Shown: positions 28,032 to 36,814 of the stretch, piece by piece | Layout: every line of letters starts with the position of its first letter | How positions within the stretch are numbered: the first letter of the stretch is position 1 | NCBI RefSeq assembly: GCF_900996225.1 | Contig: NZ_CAAJGL010000090.1 | Location: forward strand, 248,001 to 312,000 | Length of the DNA: 64,000 nt | Reading direction: 5' to 3' | Origin: Paraburkholderia sp. BCC1884 | Lineage (GTDB): Bacteria; Pseudomonadota; Gammaproteobacteria; Burkholderiales; Burkholderiaceae | Made by a program: the position numbers and the translations under genes | Notes under the pieces: generated by a model | Told to the model about the DNA's origin: nothing | Database searches by the model: none | Seen by the model: only the letters and a program-made list of their open reading frames with translations

Positions 28032-28260
28032 GTTGCGTACGACTGAGGGCAAAGGGGCATTTTACCGGAGCCGGCTCACCCCATCGCGCTTGATGCAGGC
28101 AATAACTGTCGCGAGCCTGCTGGGCGCGCGGTTCGCAGGCGACGTCGCGCCGCCCCGCTGCGACGCGAGGACTAGGCCGAACAGCCGATGTTCAAGGGCG
28201 AATTACCTGGATATGATCGGTTGGCCTTACCAAACAATTACACGCACCGAAGGAGACTCG

Positions 28261-29058
28261 ATGAATAAAGCAGCACTCGCACTGCTCGGCACCCTGGCTG
28301 GCGTTTTCATGCACGTCGGCGTGGCTTGCGCGCAAACCAGCGCCACCGCCGCGACGCCGTCCCGGCTCGACGAAATTATGGCCCGCGGCACGCTGCGCGC
28401 CTGCACCACGGGCGACTACAAACCCTACTCGTTCTACAAGGCCGACGGTCAGTTCGAAGGTATCGACATCGACATGACGGAGTCGCTAGCCAAGTCGCTC
28501 GGCGTTAAGGCGGAGTACATCAAGACGTCGTGGTCGAACCTCATGAACGACTTCGTGGCGAAATGCGATATCGGCGTCGGCGGCGTTTCGCCTACGCTCG
28601 AGCGGCAAAAGCGCGCGTTCTTCACGCAGGCCTACATGGTCGACGGTAAAACACCCATCGTTCGCTGCGACGACGTGAACAAATACCAAACGGTCGCGCA
28701 GATCGATCAGCCGTCCACGCGCGTGATCGTCAATCCGGGCGGCACGAACGAGCGTTTTGCGAAGCAGTATTTCCCGCACGCGAACCTGACGGTGTATCCC
28801 GACAACGTGACGGTCTTCAAGCAGATCCTTGCCGGCAAAGCGGACGTGATGGTGACCGACGCCTCTGAAACCTTGCTTCAGCAGAAGCTGAATCCAGGGC
28901 TATGTTCAGTGCATCCAGACAAGCCGTTCCAATATGGCGAAAAGGCCTGGTTGCTGCCGCGCGGCGACGTGACGTTCCAGCAATACGTCGATCAATGGCT
29001 GCACCTTGCGCGCGCAACTGGCGAATATCAGGCAATTTCGGATAAGTGGCTGAAGTAG
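28261..29058 (+). CDS. pheC: Periplasmic cyclohexadienyl dehydratase (PheC-like)
   Basis: The 265-residue protein has a signal peptide (MNKAALALLGTLAGVF...VACA) and a type II solute-binding fold. It matches Pseudomonas aeruginosa PheC along its length: SRLDEIMARGTLR, TTGDYKPYSFY, TSWSNLMNDF, QIDQPSTRVIVNPGGTNERFA, YPDNVTVFKQILAGKADVMVTDA and EKAWLLPR...YVDQWLH. PheC converts prephenate or arogenate to phenylpyruvate or phenylalanine in the periplasm and evolved from an amino-acid-binding protein. AAGGAG precedes the ATG. No transporter genes are adjacent, which favours an enzyme over a receptor. A cationic amino-acid-binding protein remains the alternative. Confidence 0.78.
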   Translation: MNKAALALLGTLAGVFMHVGVACAQTSATAATPSRLDEIMARGTLRACTTGDYKPYSFYKADGQFEGIDIDMTESLAKSLGVKAEYIKTSWSNLMNDFVAKCDIGVGGVSPTLERQKRAFFTQAYMVDGKTPIVRCDDVNKYQTVAQIDQPSTRVIVNPGGTNERFAKQYFPHANLTVYPDNVTVFKQILAGKADVMVTDASETLLQQKLNPGLCSVHPDKPFQYGEKAWLLPRGDVTFQQYVDQWLHLARATGEYQAISDKWLK

Positions 29059-29555
29059 CGTCGCATGCGTTTGAGGCGGCCGGCATTTGCTCAGGCGAGC
29101 TAGATTTCGGCCACCGCAGTGCGACCACGGCAAGGCGATCTGGCGGCGATCATGTAACCGCGGCGGTAGTTCTTAAGCAAAAACCGAACAACAGGACCGC
29201 TGCGGCGAGAAACGAACTGGCCCCCATGAAAAGGTGGATGCTTCGCAGATGTGTTACGACGCGAAACTTGAATCCCTCGCGCGACGAATTTTTTAAGGTC
29301 GGAAAGCACGCCCAATTCATGGGCAGTCCGTGGAGAAAAAGATGAACGTGCAACCATTTCATGCGGAATCGACTGAACAAATTGCCGCGCAATATGCTTC
29401 TCGAATAGCATCAATCATGCGTATGAAATTGCGGGCAAGTCATCGGTAAAAATTACGTTTAAAACGTTCCGGTTTGGCAATAAGTCCCGTGGCGCCTTAT
29501 CTGGCGGGCGTTACAACCTGAAACACTTTGTTACCGCGCTCGTAGATTAATTCGC
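29059..29555. other. Non-coding stretch downstream of pheC
   Basis: About 500 bases without a supported gene, visibly less GC-rich than the surroundings near 29140-29470. A minus-strand frame at 29150-29392 has a hydrophobic C-terminus but no ribosome binding site, family or fitting codon use. No clear terminator follows pheC. Confidence 0.5.
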
Positions 29556-29559
29556 CCAC

Positions 29560-29777
29560 AATGCCCTCAACGGTTTCAACACGGATGTGGCTGGGTGCGT
29601 AGTGTGAGCGGATACGATGCACTTGCCGGTCGGCCTATGCCGAAGCCCTGTGAAGGGGCATCCCTGCTGGGGCCGTAGTCGGCGCAGGGTCGCCGTCTCA
29701 GTCGGTTCCTACTTTGGTCTCCTCGCGCTAACCCCGTAGCGTGTGGTTTTTAGCGGGCTCCAGGCCCGCTTTTTTTT
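29560..29777 (+). ncRNA. Candidate structured small RNA with intrinsic terminator
   Basis: A chain of hairpins ends in a strong terminator although no gene precedes it on this strand for 500 bases. The stems are TGCC...GGCA at 29638-29660 enclosing CCCTGTGAAGGG, CCCTGC...GCAGGG at 29662-29689 with an inner GCCG-TAGT-CGGC, CGCTA...TAGCG at 29726-29741, and the terminator AGCGGGC-TCCAG-GCCCGCT at 29752-29770 followed by eight T. I cannot assign it to a known family; the 5' end is a guess because no good promoter was found. It might be a 6S-like or regulatory RNA. Confidence 0.45.
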
Positions 29778-29937
29778 CGTCTGGCCAAACGTTTGCGCAG
29801 TGCGGCATCGCGCTATTGGCGGCTCATGCGTCCGGCAGTTTTCAACGCTGTGCGGCAAACGATTTGCGCTTTCATCTTCATCGGCCGCGCCGGGTGCTCA
29901 TTCCCGGCGCGGACTCGTCAATCGCAGCTACGCTGTA
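29778..29937. other. Gap with a GC-rich stem-loop downstream of the acyl-CoA synthetase gene
   Basis: The 10-bp stem CCGCGCCGGG (29885-29894) with CCCGGCGCGG (29903-29912) lies just past the stop codon of the minus-strand gene. It lacks a T run, so it is at best a weak terminator or an mRNA-protecting hairpin. Confidence 0.4.
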
Positions 29938-31668
29938 TCAAGCCGTCCTGTCCTGGCGCAGGCTCAGTTCATTGATCATCCGTTCGCGCATGATGAATTT
30001 CTGCACTTTGCCGGTCACGGTCATAGGCAATTCGTCGACAAACCGAATGTACTTCGGCACCTTATAGTGCGCGATCTGGCCTTGACAAAACTGCTGGATT
30101 TCTTCGGCCGACGCCTGCTCGCCGGAGCGCAACACCACCCACGCACACACTTCCTCGCCATACTTCGTGTCGGGTACACCGAACACTTGCACGCTCTGAA
30201 TCTTCGGATGGCGGAACAGGAACTCCTCGATCTCGCGCGGATAGATATTTTCGCCCCCGCGAATCAGCATGTCCTTCAGTCGGCCGACGATGTTGCAATA
30301 ACCTTCGGCGTCGAGCGTCGCCAGGTCGCCGGTATGCATCCAGCCGTCGACAATACTTTCGCGCGTCTTCGCCTCGTCACCCCAATAGCCCTGCATCACT
30401 GAGTAGCCGCGGGTGCAGAGTTCGCCCGTCTCACCTACCGGCACGATGTCGCCGAGCGGATCGACAACCTTCACCTCGAGATGCGGCTGGATTCGGCCCA
30501 CCGTCGTCGTGCGCTTATCGAGCGGGTCGGCGGTCGAACTCTGAAACGACACCGGGCTGGTTTCTGTCATGCCGTAGGCAATGGTGATTTCGCCTAGATG
30601 CATCCGGGAGACGACCCTCTTCATCGTTTCGATCGGGCACGGTGAGCCGGCCATGATGCCGGTGCGCAAGCGCGAAAGATCGAAGCTGGCGAAGTCTGGG
30701 TGGTCGAGTTCGGCAATGAACATGGTCGGCACGCCGTGGAGCGCGCTGCACTTTTCTTCGGCGACGGCCGCGAGCGCCGCGGCCGGGTCGAATGCTTCGC
30801 CCGGAAAGACCATATTGGCGCCGACCGACACGCAGGCCAGCACCGCCAGCACCATGCCGAAACAGTGATACAGCGGGACGGGAATGCACAGGCCGTCCTG
30901 TTCGCTCAGCCGCATCGCCATCGCAATGTAGCGCGCGTTGTTGACCACGTTGCTGTGCGTCAGCGTGGCGCCCTTTGGATTGCCCGTCGTGCCGCTGGTG
31001 AACTGGATGTTGATCGGCTCGTGGCAAGACAGCGTCGCGCCGATGTCGTCGAGTCGCGCGACGTCGAGCGTGGCTCGCCCCTGCTCGATCACGTCGGAGA
31101 AGCTCAACATGCCGGGCGTTTCCGTGTCGCACATGCGGATCACGTAGCGCAACTCGGGAAGCCTCGCGACGTGCAACTGTCCTGGCGACTGCGTGGCCAG
31201 TTCGGGCGCGAGTTCCTGAAGCATTTCCAGGTACATCGACGACTTGAAGCGCTCGGCGGCAATGATCGCCTTACAGCCCACCTTGTTCAGCGCGTATTCC
31301 AGTTCCGCGAGCCGGTAGGCCGGATTGATATTGACGAGCACGGCGCCGATGCGCGCGGTCGCGAACTGCGTGAGCAACCATTCCACCCGGTTCGGCGACC
31401 AGATGCCGACGCGGTCACCCTTCTCGATTCCGAGCGCCAGCAAACCGGCCGCCAGCAAGTCCACTTCCTGCGCAAACTCGCGCCACGTCCAGCGAATGCC
31501 CTGCTCTCGAAACACCACGGCGGGACGATCCGCAAAGCGTTCGGCCGTATCGCGCAGGAATTGGCTCACGGTCGCTTCGCTCAACGGGATATCGGTCGAG
31601 CCGCGGACGTACGACAGGCCGTCGCGAGGTTCGATGATCGCGTCATCGCGTGACGGATGCGTTGTCAT
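29938..31668 (-). CDS. AMP-binding acyl-CoA synthetase
   Basis: The 576-residue protein belongs to the adenylate-forming ANL superfamily. Landmarks are the P-loop FTSGTTGNPKGATL, the AYGMTETSPVSFQ motif, GWMHTGDLA, GRLKDMLIRGGENIYPREIEEFL and the C-terminal catalytic Lys in MTVTGKVQKF. Enzymes with this layout activate medium- or long-chain fatty acids or aryl acids to CoA thioesters; the substrate cannot be fixed from sequence. The start at 31668 has an AGGAGAC site; the frame runs to 31863 without family content. It is divergent from the ADP-ribosyltransferase gene. Confidence 0.9.
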   Translation of the reverse strand: MTTHPSRDDAIIEPRDGLSYVRGSTDIPLSEATVSQFLRDTAERFADRPAVVFREQGIRWTWREFAQEVDLLAAGLLALGIEKGDRVGIWSPNRVEWLLTQFATARIGAVLVNINPAYRLAELEYALNKVGCKAIIAAERFKSSMYLEMLQELAPELATQSPGQLHVARLPELRYVIRMCDTETPGMLSFSDVIEQGRATLDVARLDDIGATLSCHEPINIQFTSGTTGNPKGATLTHSNVVNNARYIAMAMRLSEQDGLCIPVPLYHCFGMVLAVLACVSVGANMVFPGEAFDPAAALAAVAEEKCSALHGVPTMFIAELDHPDFASFDLSRLRTGIMAGSPCPIETMKRVVSRMHLGEITIAYGMTETSPVSFQSSTADPLDKRTTTVGRIQPHLEVKVVDPLGDIVPVGETGELCTRGYSVMQGYWGDEAKTRESIVDGWMHTGDLATLDAEGYCNIVGRLKDMLIRGGENIYPREIEEFLFRHPKIQSVQVFGVPDTKYGEEVCAWVVLRSGEQASAEEIQQFCQGQIAHYKVPKYIRFVDELPMTVTGKVQKFIMRERMINELSLRQDRTA

Positions 31669-31816
31669 GGTGGTGTCTCCTGAAAATCGGTTTTGATTTC
31701 GATCTGCTGACAATTGTGCCATGCACCACCGGCCGAACGGCATCGAGTGATACCCGCTAAGCCTACGTCCGAGATCTGAAAATACCTGGGTAACACCGGC
31801 GGCCAGACGTCGAAAG

Positions 31817-31845
31817 GATGATTCGATATCCCCAGTCGAATCATC
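31817..31845. promoter_or_regulatory. Perfect inverted repeat upstream of the ADP-ribosyltransferase gene
   Basis: GATGATTCGA and TCGAATCATC form a perfect 10-bp inverted repeat separated by nine bases, 53 bp before the effector start and between divergent genes. The size suits a dimeric regulator. No TTCG-N16-TTCG (hrpII-type) box was found. Confidence 0.45.
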
Positions 31846-31897
31846 GGGGACTGAGTGGCGCAAACCACGGCGTCAGGCAATGAAAACGGAGTCCGAC

Positions 31898-34552
31898 ATG
31901 AAAGTGAATACGAACTTATCCGATATGGCTGGGACGATGGGCCTGACGGCCACGAAACTTGCATCCTGCCGGCCATTGCCGGTGCTGGCCGGCAAAAGTC
32001 CGGCGATTAGTGCGAATAGTCCCATGCCAATCGGCTCCGACGAACTCGCGCAACTCGATTCGCTCTACGTGAGTGACTACCATGTCCGCGCCGGATCGCT
32101 GGCGACGGCAAACAGGCAGAAAATCGAGCGCAACGTCGCTCAGTCTCTGACCGGTTATCCGCAGCACGTCGTGGCACGCGAAGAGCGTCTGGCGGCCATG
32201 GCTGCAAACCTGCAGAACTCGCCCCCCTCGGTCCGCGAGTATTTCGCGGGCGCCGGCGCGACCTTGCGCGCGGTCGGACGCGAAACGACCGATCCGAAGG
32301 TACTCGACGCACTGTCTGTCCAGATGGACAAACTCGAGCGCGCCGCACTGGACGAACGCAACCGCGTGCTCACCGATCCAACCGACGAAGTTCTCGGCGT
32401 ATTCAACGCACCGGCCGGCACAGTCGCGCAGGGTGAGCGCGATGCAACGAACGGTGCTGCGCTTAATGCGTTAAGGCAAAGCTTTCTTGCGCCGGGCAAA
32501 ACCCCGGCGCAACGCGAGCAGTTGTTCAGGCAAGCCGCGACACTCAAGGCGAATCTGCAGGAGAAGCTGGGCAATTCGCTCGATACGCGGTATCGGCGCG
32601 AGGCAGTCAAATGGAACGAGGCCAATGCGCGGGTCGATGGGATCCTCGGTGCCGCGGGATCGCAGACGGACCCCGGATTACGTTACGAGACGATCGGCCG
32701 CCAATTGTTCACGAACACGCCCGGCGAGGATAGCGATCGGGCAGTTCTGGCGTTCACGGATCGCTTGCGCAACGATCCGGGGCTTCACGACAAGCTGGCT
32801 CAATGGTATGGCGCGGCGGCGGGCAAGCTCAACCAGGCAGGCGTCGCCGGCGGCAAACGCTACGAGAGCATCGTTCAGAATCCGCCGGCGGCCGGGCCGG
32901 ATTATGTACGCGATCTGTCGGACCGGTTCAACACCGTTCTGCAGGACAACACCTCGAAAGACATCTCCGTCTCGCCAAAGGCCAAGGCCGAGCGGCTTGC
33001 CGGTCAAATTGTCGAGGGCGTCGCCCGCTTCATGCTGGACATGTTTCCGCTCACAGCGCCGTTCGTCGACGAGCTGATGCCGCGAAGCGTGCTGCCAGAA
33101 AATGCACGCCTCGGAATCGATGTCGGAACGGCACTGCTGAGCGCCGCGCTTCCCGGCGGCGAAATGGGCGCCGTGGCAAAAGAGGTCCCTCAGGCACTTA
33201 GGCAAATCGGCGCGCTGGCGAGCGACGTCGCCAAAACCACCGAACTCACTCGCGGCGAAACTGCTGCGGCCGCTGCTGTGAAAGTGGCCGGCTTCGAGGT
33301 CGATCGTGCGAGCGAACTCCTGCATGAACAGGCCGGTACACCGTTGCCCATTCCGTCGTCCTATGCGGTACAGCGGCCCGAAGGATTGTCGCAGGTGCCT
33401 GGACAGCGCGACCTTTATCACGATGCGAGCGGCAGCCGGTACATTCACGATGATGCCCACTGGTACCCCGTCCGCTACGACGCCGACAACGGTACGCTGC
33501 GCGTCTGGCAGTCGGACAACGCATATAAGCCGCAATATCCCGTTCGGCCCGCTGCGGACGGCGGCTTTGAAGTTCACAACAACGTGGGACTCAAAGGCGG
33601 GATGATGTCGGATCCCGACGCGGCAAGCTCGTCGGCCGGTCCGTGGTGGACGTGGACGCTGGCGGAATCCAAGGAGCATCAGCCGTTGCCTCGGCTGGCG
33701 GAAGGATTCACCGTTGCGTCGTCGTCCGGCGCGCCGGTGTCACCTGAACTGACCCAGGCGATGGACGTGCTGGGCTGGAAGTCGCAGGCTAACGGCGCCA
33801 TCGACGACCCGGCGTTCAAGCGAGACTACCGGGCCGCGTTCGACGCCATGCCGGCAAAAAACCGAGGCGCTTTGCGCTCGTGGACCGCAGTGGGCGACTC
33901 GGACTCCAGTTCGTCGGCAAGCAGCCACGAGGCTATCAACTACAGGTTGAACAGCAGCCTCTATAACCGCGAACCTCAGTCCTTCACTGCGAGCCTGAGG
34001 GACAACCTGGCTGCCGCGCTCGACGAACTGCCGGCGCCCGGAGACGGTCCCCAAAAATTGTTGCGGACAGCGCAAGTGCCCGCCGACTACGCAACCCGTT
34101 TCAAGGTCGGCGACCTGGTGACGAATTCGCCGGCGTTCATGTCCGCGTCGAGTTCGAATACGTTCGCGGATCAGGCGATCGAGTCGGTCGGCGGCGTGTT
34201 CATAAGACAATCACCGGCCATTGCCATCTACGACATCGAGGGACTAACGGCGAAACCCACGATCGAGGGCGTATCCACCAATCTTGGCGAGGAGCGTGAA
34301 TGGATCTTCAGGCCGAATACGGTGTTCCGCGTCGCGGAGATCGCCAGTGCTGCGCCCAACGAGGCCGGTGCGGCCGCGCGCCTTGCGCCGCGCGTCGGGG
34401 TACGTCTGGTCGAGGAGCCGTTCAACGGTGAAGAGTCGCTGTTCGCAAAAAACATCTACTCGGGGGACGAGGAACTCGTCTACGCGCCGAATGTAAAACC
34501 TAGCTATACGCCCTTGCAGCCTAAACCCGGCGCGTCGTCCGCCAACGTCTGA
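31898..34552 (+). CDS. Predicted effector with C-terminal R-S-ExE ADP-ribosyltransferase domain
   Basis: The 884-residue protein has no hydrophobic signal peptide; its first 50 residues are rich in Ser, Thr, Ala and Pro, as in type III effectors. A long mainly helical region is followed by a Tyr/Trp-rich segment (LYHDASGSRYIHDD, HWYPVRYD) like those in large Pseudomonas toxins. The C-terminal 200 residues fit arginine-type mono-ADP-ribosyltransferases: the helix HEAINYRLNSSLYN, the strand KLLRTAQ with R723, FMSAS at 747-751 as the STS-like motif, and EERE at 798-801 giving the catalytic ExE (E799, E801). The start at 31898 has ACGGAG at good spacing. No secretion apparatus or chaperone gene is nearby. 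Target and secretion route are unknown. Confidence 0.78.
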   Translation: MKVNTNLSDMAGTMGLTATKLASCRPLPVLAGKSPAISANSPMPIGSDELAQLDSLYVSDYHVRAGSLATANRQKIERNVAQSLTGYPQHVVAREERLAAMAANLQNSPPSVREYFAGAGATLRAVGRETTDPKVLDALSVQMDKLERAALDERNRVLTDPTDEVLGVFNAPAGTVAQGERDATNGAALNALRQSFLAPGKTPAQREQLFRQAATLKANLQEKLGNSLDTRYRREAVKWNEANARVDGILGAAGSQTDPGLRYETIGRQLFTNTPGEDSDRAVLAFTDRLRNDPGLHDKLAQWYGAAAGKLNQAGVAGGKRYESIVQNPPAAGPDYVRDLSDRFNTVLQDNTSKDISVSPKAKAERLAGQIVEGVARFMLDMFPLTAPFVDELMPRSVLPENARLGIDVGTALLSAALPGGEMGAVAKEVPQALRQIGALASDVAKTTELTRGETAAAAAVKVAGFEVDRASELLHEQAGTPLPIPSSYAVQRPEGLSQVPGQRDLYHDASGSRYIHDDAHWYPVRYDADNGTLRVWQSDNAYKPQYPVRPAADGGFEVHNNVGLKGGMMSDPDAASSSAGPWWTWTLAESKEHQPLPRLAEGFTVASSSGAPVSPELTQAMDVLGWKSQANGAIDDPAFKRDYRAAFDAMPAKNRGALRSWTAVGDSDSSSSASSHEAINYRLNSSLYNREPQSFTASLRDNLAAALDELPAPGDGPQKLLRTAQVPADYATRFKVGDLVTNSPAFMSASSSNTFADQAIESVGGVFIRQSPAIAIYDIEGLTAKPTIEGVSTNLGEEREWIFRPNTVFRVAEIASAAPNEAGAAARLAPRVGVRLVEEPFNGEESLFAKNIYSGDEELVYAPNVKPSYTPLQPKPGASSANV

Positions 34553-34623
34553 AGTCGGGTGAACGCGACGCTCGTGAGATAGACAACCCGCAACGGAAAA
34601 CGATGCCTTGCCATCGGCAGACG

Positions 34624-34657
34624 AAAAAAAACGGGCTCCTGCACAGGAGCCCGTTTC
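34624..34657 (-). terminator. Terminator of the atp operon
   Basis: A 10-bp stem, ACGGGCTCCT with AGGAGCCCGT around GCAC, has eight consecutive A on its left side, which is a T run for leftward transcripts leaving atpC. Confidence 0.88.
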
Positions 34658-34720
34658 TCATCCTTCGTTGCAGCAAGTCGGGCAGCCTGAGCCGCAACGA
34701 CTTGCGAACGCCGATGGTTT

Positions 34721-35146
34721 TTAGTTCTGACCGCGCAGCTTGCGCAGACGCTGAATCGCAGCGAGCTGAGCCGTCGCGTACGCCAGTTCCGCTTGCGCGG
34801 TGGCGTATTCGAGGTTCGAACCCGTGTTCTGCAGCGCTTCTTCCGCGCGCTTGCGTGCTTCTTCAGCCTTCGCTTCGTCGAGATCCTTGCCGCGGATCGC
34901 GGTGTCGGCGAGAACCGTCACAGCGCCCGGCTGGATTTCGAGGATGCCGCCGGCGACGAACACAAACTCTTCTTCGCCGTTTTCAGCTTCGATACGCACT
35001 GCACCCGGACGAATCCGCGTGATGAGCGGCGTGTGGCCCGGCAGAATGCCGAGTTCACCTGCTTCGCCCGGCAGTGCAACGAACTTCGCCTGGCCCGAGA
35101 AGATCTGCTCTTCCGCGCTGACGACGTCTACTTTAATGGTTGCCAT
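34721..35146 (-). CDS. atpC: ATP synthase F1 epsilon subunit
   Basis: The 141-residue protein is the rotor-bound epsilon subunit that links gamma to the c-ring and inhibits ATP hydrolysis. It shows IKVDVVSAEEQIFSGQAKFVALPG, GELGILPGHTPL and a two-helix C-terminal domain ending in LAAIQRLRKLR. It is the last gene of the operon, just before the terminator. The 158-base gap to atpD contains a long stem-loop. Confidence 0.97.
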   Translation of the reverse strand: MATIKVDVVSAEEQIFSGQAKFVALPGEAGELGILPGHTPLITRIRPGAVRIEAENGEEEFVFVAGGILEIQPGAVTVLADTAIRGKDLDEAKAEEARKRAEEALQNTGSNLEYATAQAELAYATAQLAAIQRLRKLRGQN

Positions 35147-35163
35147 ATGTGTCGACTCCTGTC

Positions 35164-35197
35164 GACGAGAGTGGGCGCTTTAGCGTTCACTCTCGTC
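35164..35197 (-). promoter_or_regulatory. Stem-loop between atpD and atpC
   Basis: GACGAGAGTG (35164-35173) pairs with CACTCTCGTC (35188-35197), and the inner GGCGCT...AGCGTT continues the helix with wobble pairs to a two-base loop. It resembles the hairpin between atpA and atpG in shape and in the sequence next to it, suggesting an mRNA processing or translation-control element. Confidence 0.6.
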
Positions 35198-35304
35198 CCA
35201 TGCAAGGCTGGGGTGAGCGTAGTAAGAGGCGCCGGCTTTCTGAACGGATATCACGATGCTATCGGTTCTGGACGGGCCGGCGCCCGCTTCGTTACACCCG
35301 ACCT

Positions 35305-36699
35305 TTACTGGATCTTCTTGGCCTTTTCGAAGGCTTCGTCGATCGTGCCGACCATGTAGAACGCTTGCTCCGGCAGATGGTCGCATTCGCCTTCAACGAT
35401 CATCTTGAAGCCACGGATCGTTTCCTTCAGCGGCACGTACTTGCCCGGCGAGCCCGTGAACACTTCGGCGACGTGGAACGGCTGCGACAGGAAACGCTGG
35501 ATCTTACGAGCGCGCGCTACGGCGAGCTTGTCTTCCGGCGCCAATTCGTCCATGCCCAGAATCGCGATAATGTCGCGCAATTCCTTGTAGCGCTGCAGCG
35601 TTTGCTGCACGCCGCGCGTGATCTTGTAGTGCTCTTCGCCGATCACGTTCGGGTCGATCTGACGCGAGGTCGAATCGAGCGGATCGACCGCCGGGTAGAT
35701 ACCCAGCGAAGCGATGTCACGCGACAACACGACGGTTGCGTCAAGGTGGCCGAAAGTCGTAGCCGGCGACGGGTCGGTCAAGTCATCCGCAGGGACGTAC
35801 ACGGCCTGAACCGACGTGATCGAGCCGGTCTTGGTCGACGTGATACGTTCTTGCAACTTGCCCATTTCTTCAGCCAACGTCGGCTGATAGCCCACTGCCG
35901 ACGGCATACGGCCGAGCAGTGCCGACACTTCCGTGCCTGCCAGCGTGAAACGGTAGATGTTGTCGACGAAGAACAGCACGTCGAGGCCTTCGTCACGGAA
36001 GTGCTCAGCCATCGTCAGACCGGTCAGCGCGACACGCAGACGGTTGCCCGGCGGCTCGTTCATCTGGCCGTACACCAGCGCGACCTTGTCGAGAACGTTC
36101 GAGTCCTTCATTTCGTGATAGAAGTCGTTCCCTTCGCGGGTACGCTCGCCAACACCGGCGAACACGGAGTAACCACCGTGTTCCTTGGCGATGTTGTTGA
36201 TCAGTTCCATCATGTTCACGGTCTTGCCCACACCGGCGCCACCGAACAGACCCACCTTGCCGCCCTTCGCGAACGGGCAGATCAGGTCGATCACCTTGAT
36301 GCCGGTTTCGAGCAGTTCGGTCGACGGCGACAGTTCGTCGAACGCCGGAGCCTTCTGGTGAATACCGCGAACCACGTCCGAGTTGATCGGGCCGGCTTCG
36401 TCGATCGGGCGACCCAGCACGTCCATGATCCGGCCGAGGGTCGGCTTGCCGACCGGCACGCTGATCGGCTTACCCGTGTTCTTCACGACGGTGCCGCGAC
36501 GCAGGCCGTCCGATGCACCCAGACAGATGGTACGGACAACGCCGTCGCCCAGTTGTTGCTGGACTTCGAGGGTCAATTCCGAACCGTCGAGAATCAGCGC
36601 GTCGTAAATCTTCGGCATGGATTCACGCGGAAATTCCACGTCGATCACCGCGCCGATGCACTGTACGATCTTGCCTTCTACCAAAGCAGTAGTACTCAT
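35305..36699 (-). CDS. atpD: ATP synthase F1 beta subunit
   Basis: The 464-residue catalytic subunit has Walker A GGAGVGKTVNMMELI, the GERTREGNDFYHEM segment with the catalytic Glu, the LFFVDNIYRFTLAG strand and the DELSEED-like segment (here MDELAPEDK). It makes ATP at the alpha/beta interface. Length and order (G-D-C) are standard. Confidence 0.98.
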   Translation of the reverse strand: MSTTALVEGKIVQCIGAVIDVEFPRESMPKIYDALILDGSELTLEVQQQLGDGVVRTICLGASDGLRRGTVVKNTGKPISVPVGKPTLGRIMDVLGRPIDEAGPINSDVVRGIHQKAPAFDELSPSTELLETGIKVIDLICPFAKGGKVGLFGGAGVGKTVNMMELINNIAKEHGGYSVFAGVGERTREGNDFYHEMKDSNVLDKVALVYGQMNEPPGNRLRVALTGLTMAEHFRDEGLDVLFFVDNIYRFTLAGTEVSALLGRMPSAVGYQPTLAEEMGKLQERITSTKTGSITSVQAVYVPADDLTDPSPATTFGHLDATVVLSRDIASLGIYPAVDPLDSTSRQIDPNVIGEEHYKITRGVQQTLQRYKELRDIIAILGMDELAPEDKLAVARARKIQRFLSQPFHVAEVFTGSPGKYVPLKETIRGFKMIVEGECDHLPEQAFYMVGTIDEAFEKAKKIQ

Positions 36700-36814
36700 C
36701 GCTTTTCCTTTAGATACTCAATTCTTCACTCGCGCAAAGGCGCAGTTTCGGTGGGGTCGCCTGGACGGGTGCGCCACATGGGCGCACACGAAGCGGCTGG
36801 CTTGACCGTGACGG

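Noticed and set aside
29150..29392. 80-codon minus-strand frame with a hydrophobic end
   Set aside because: No ribosome binding site, atypical codon use and no recognisable domain.
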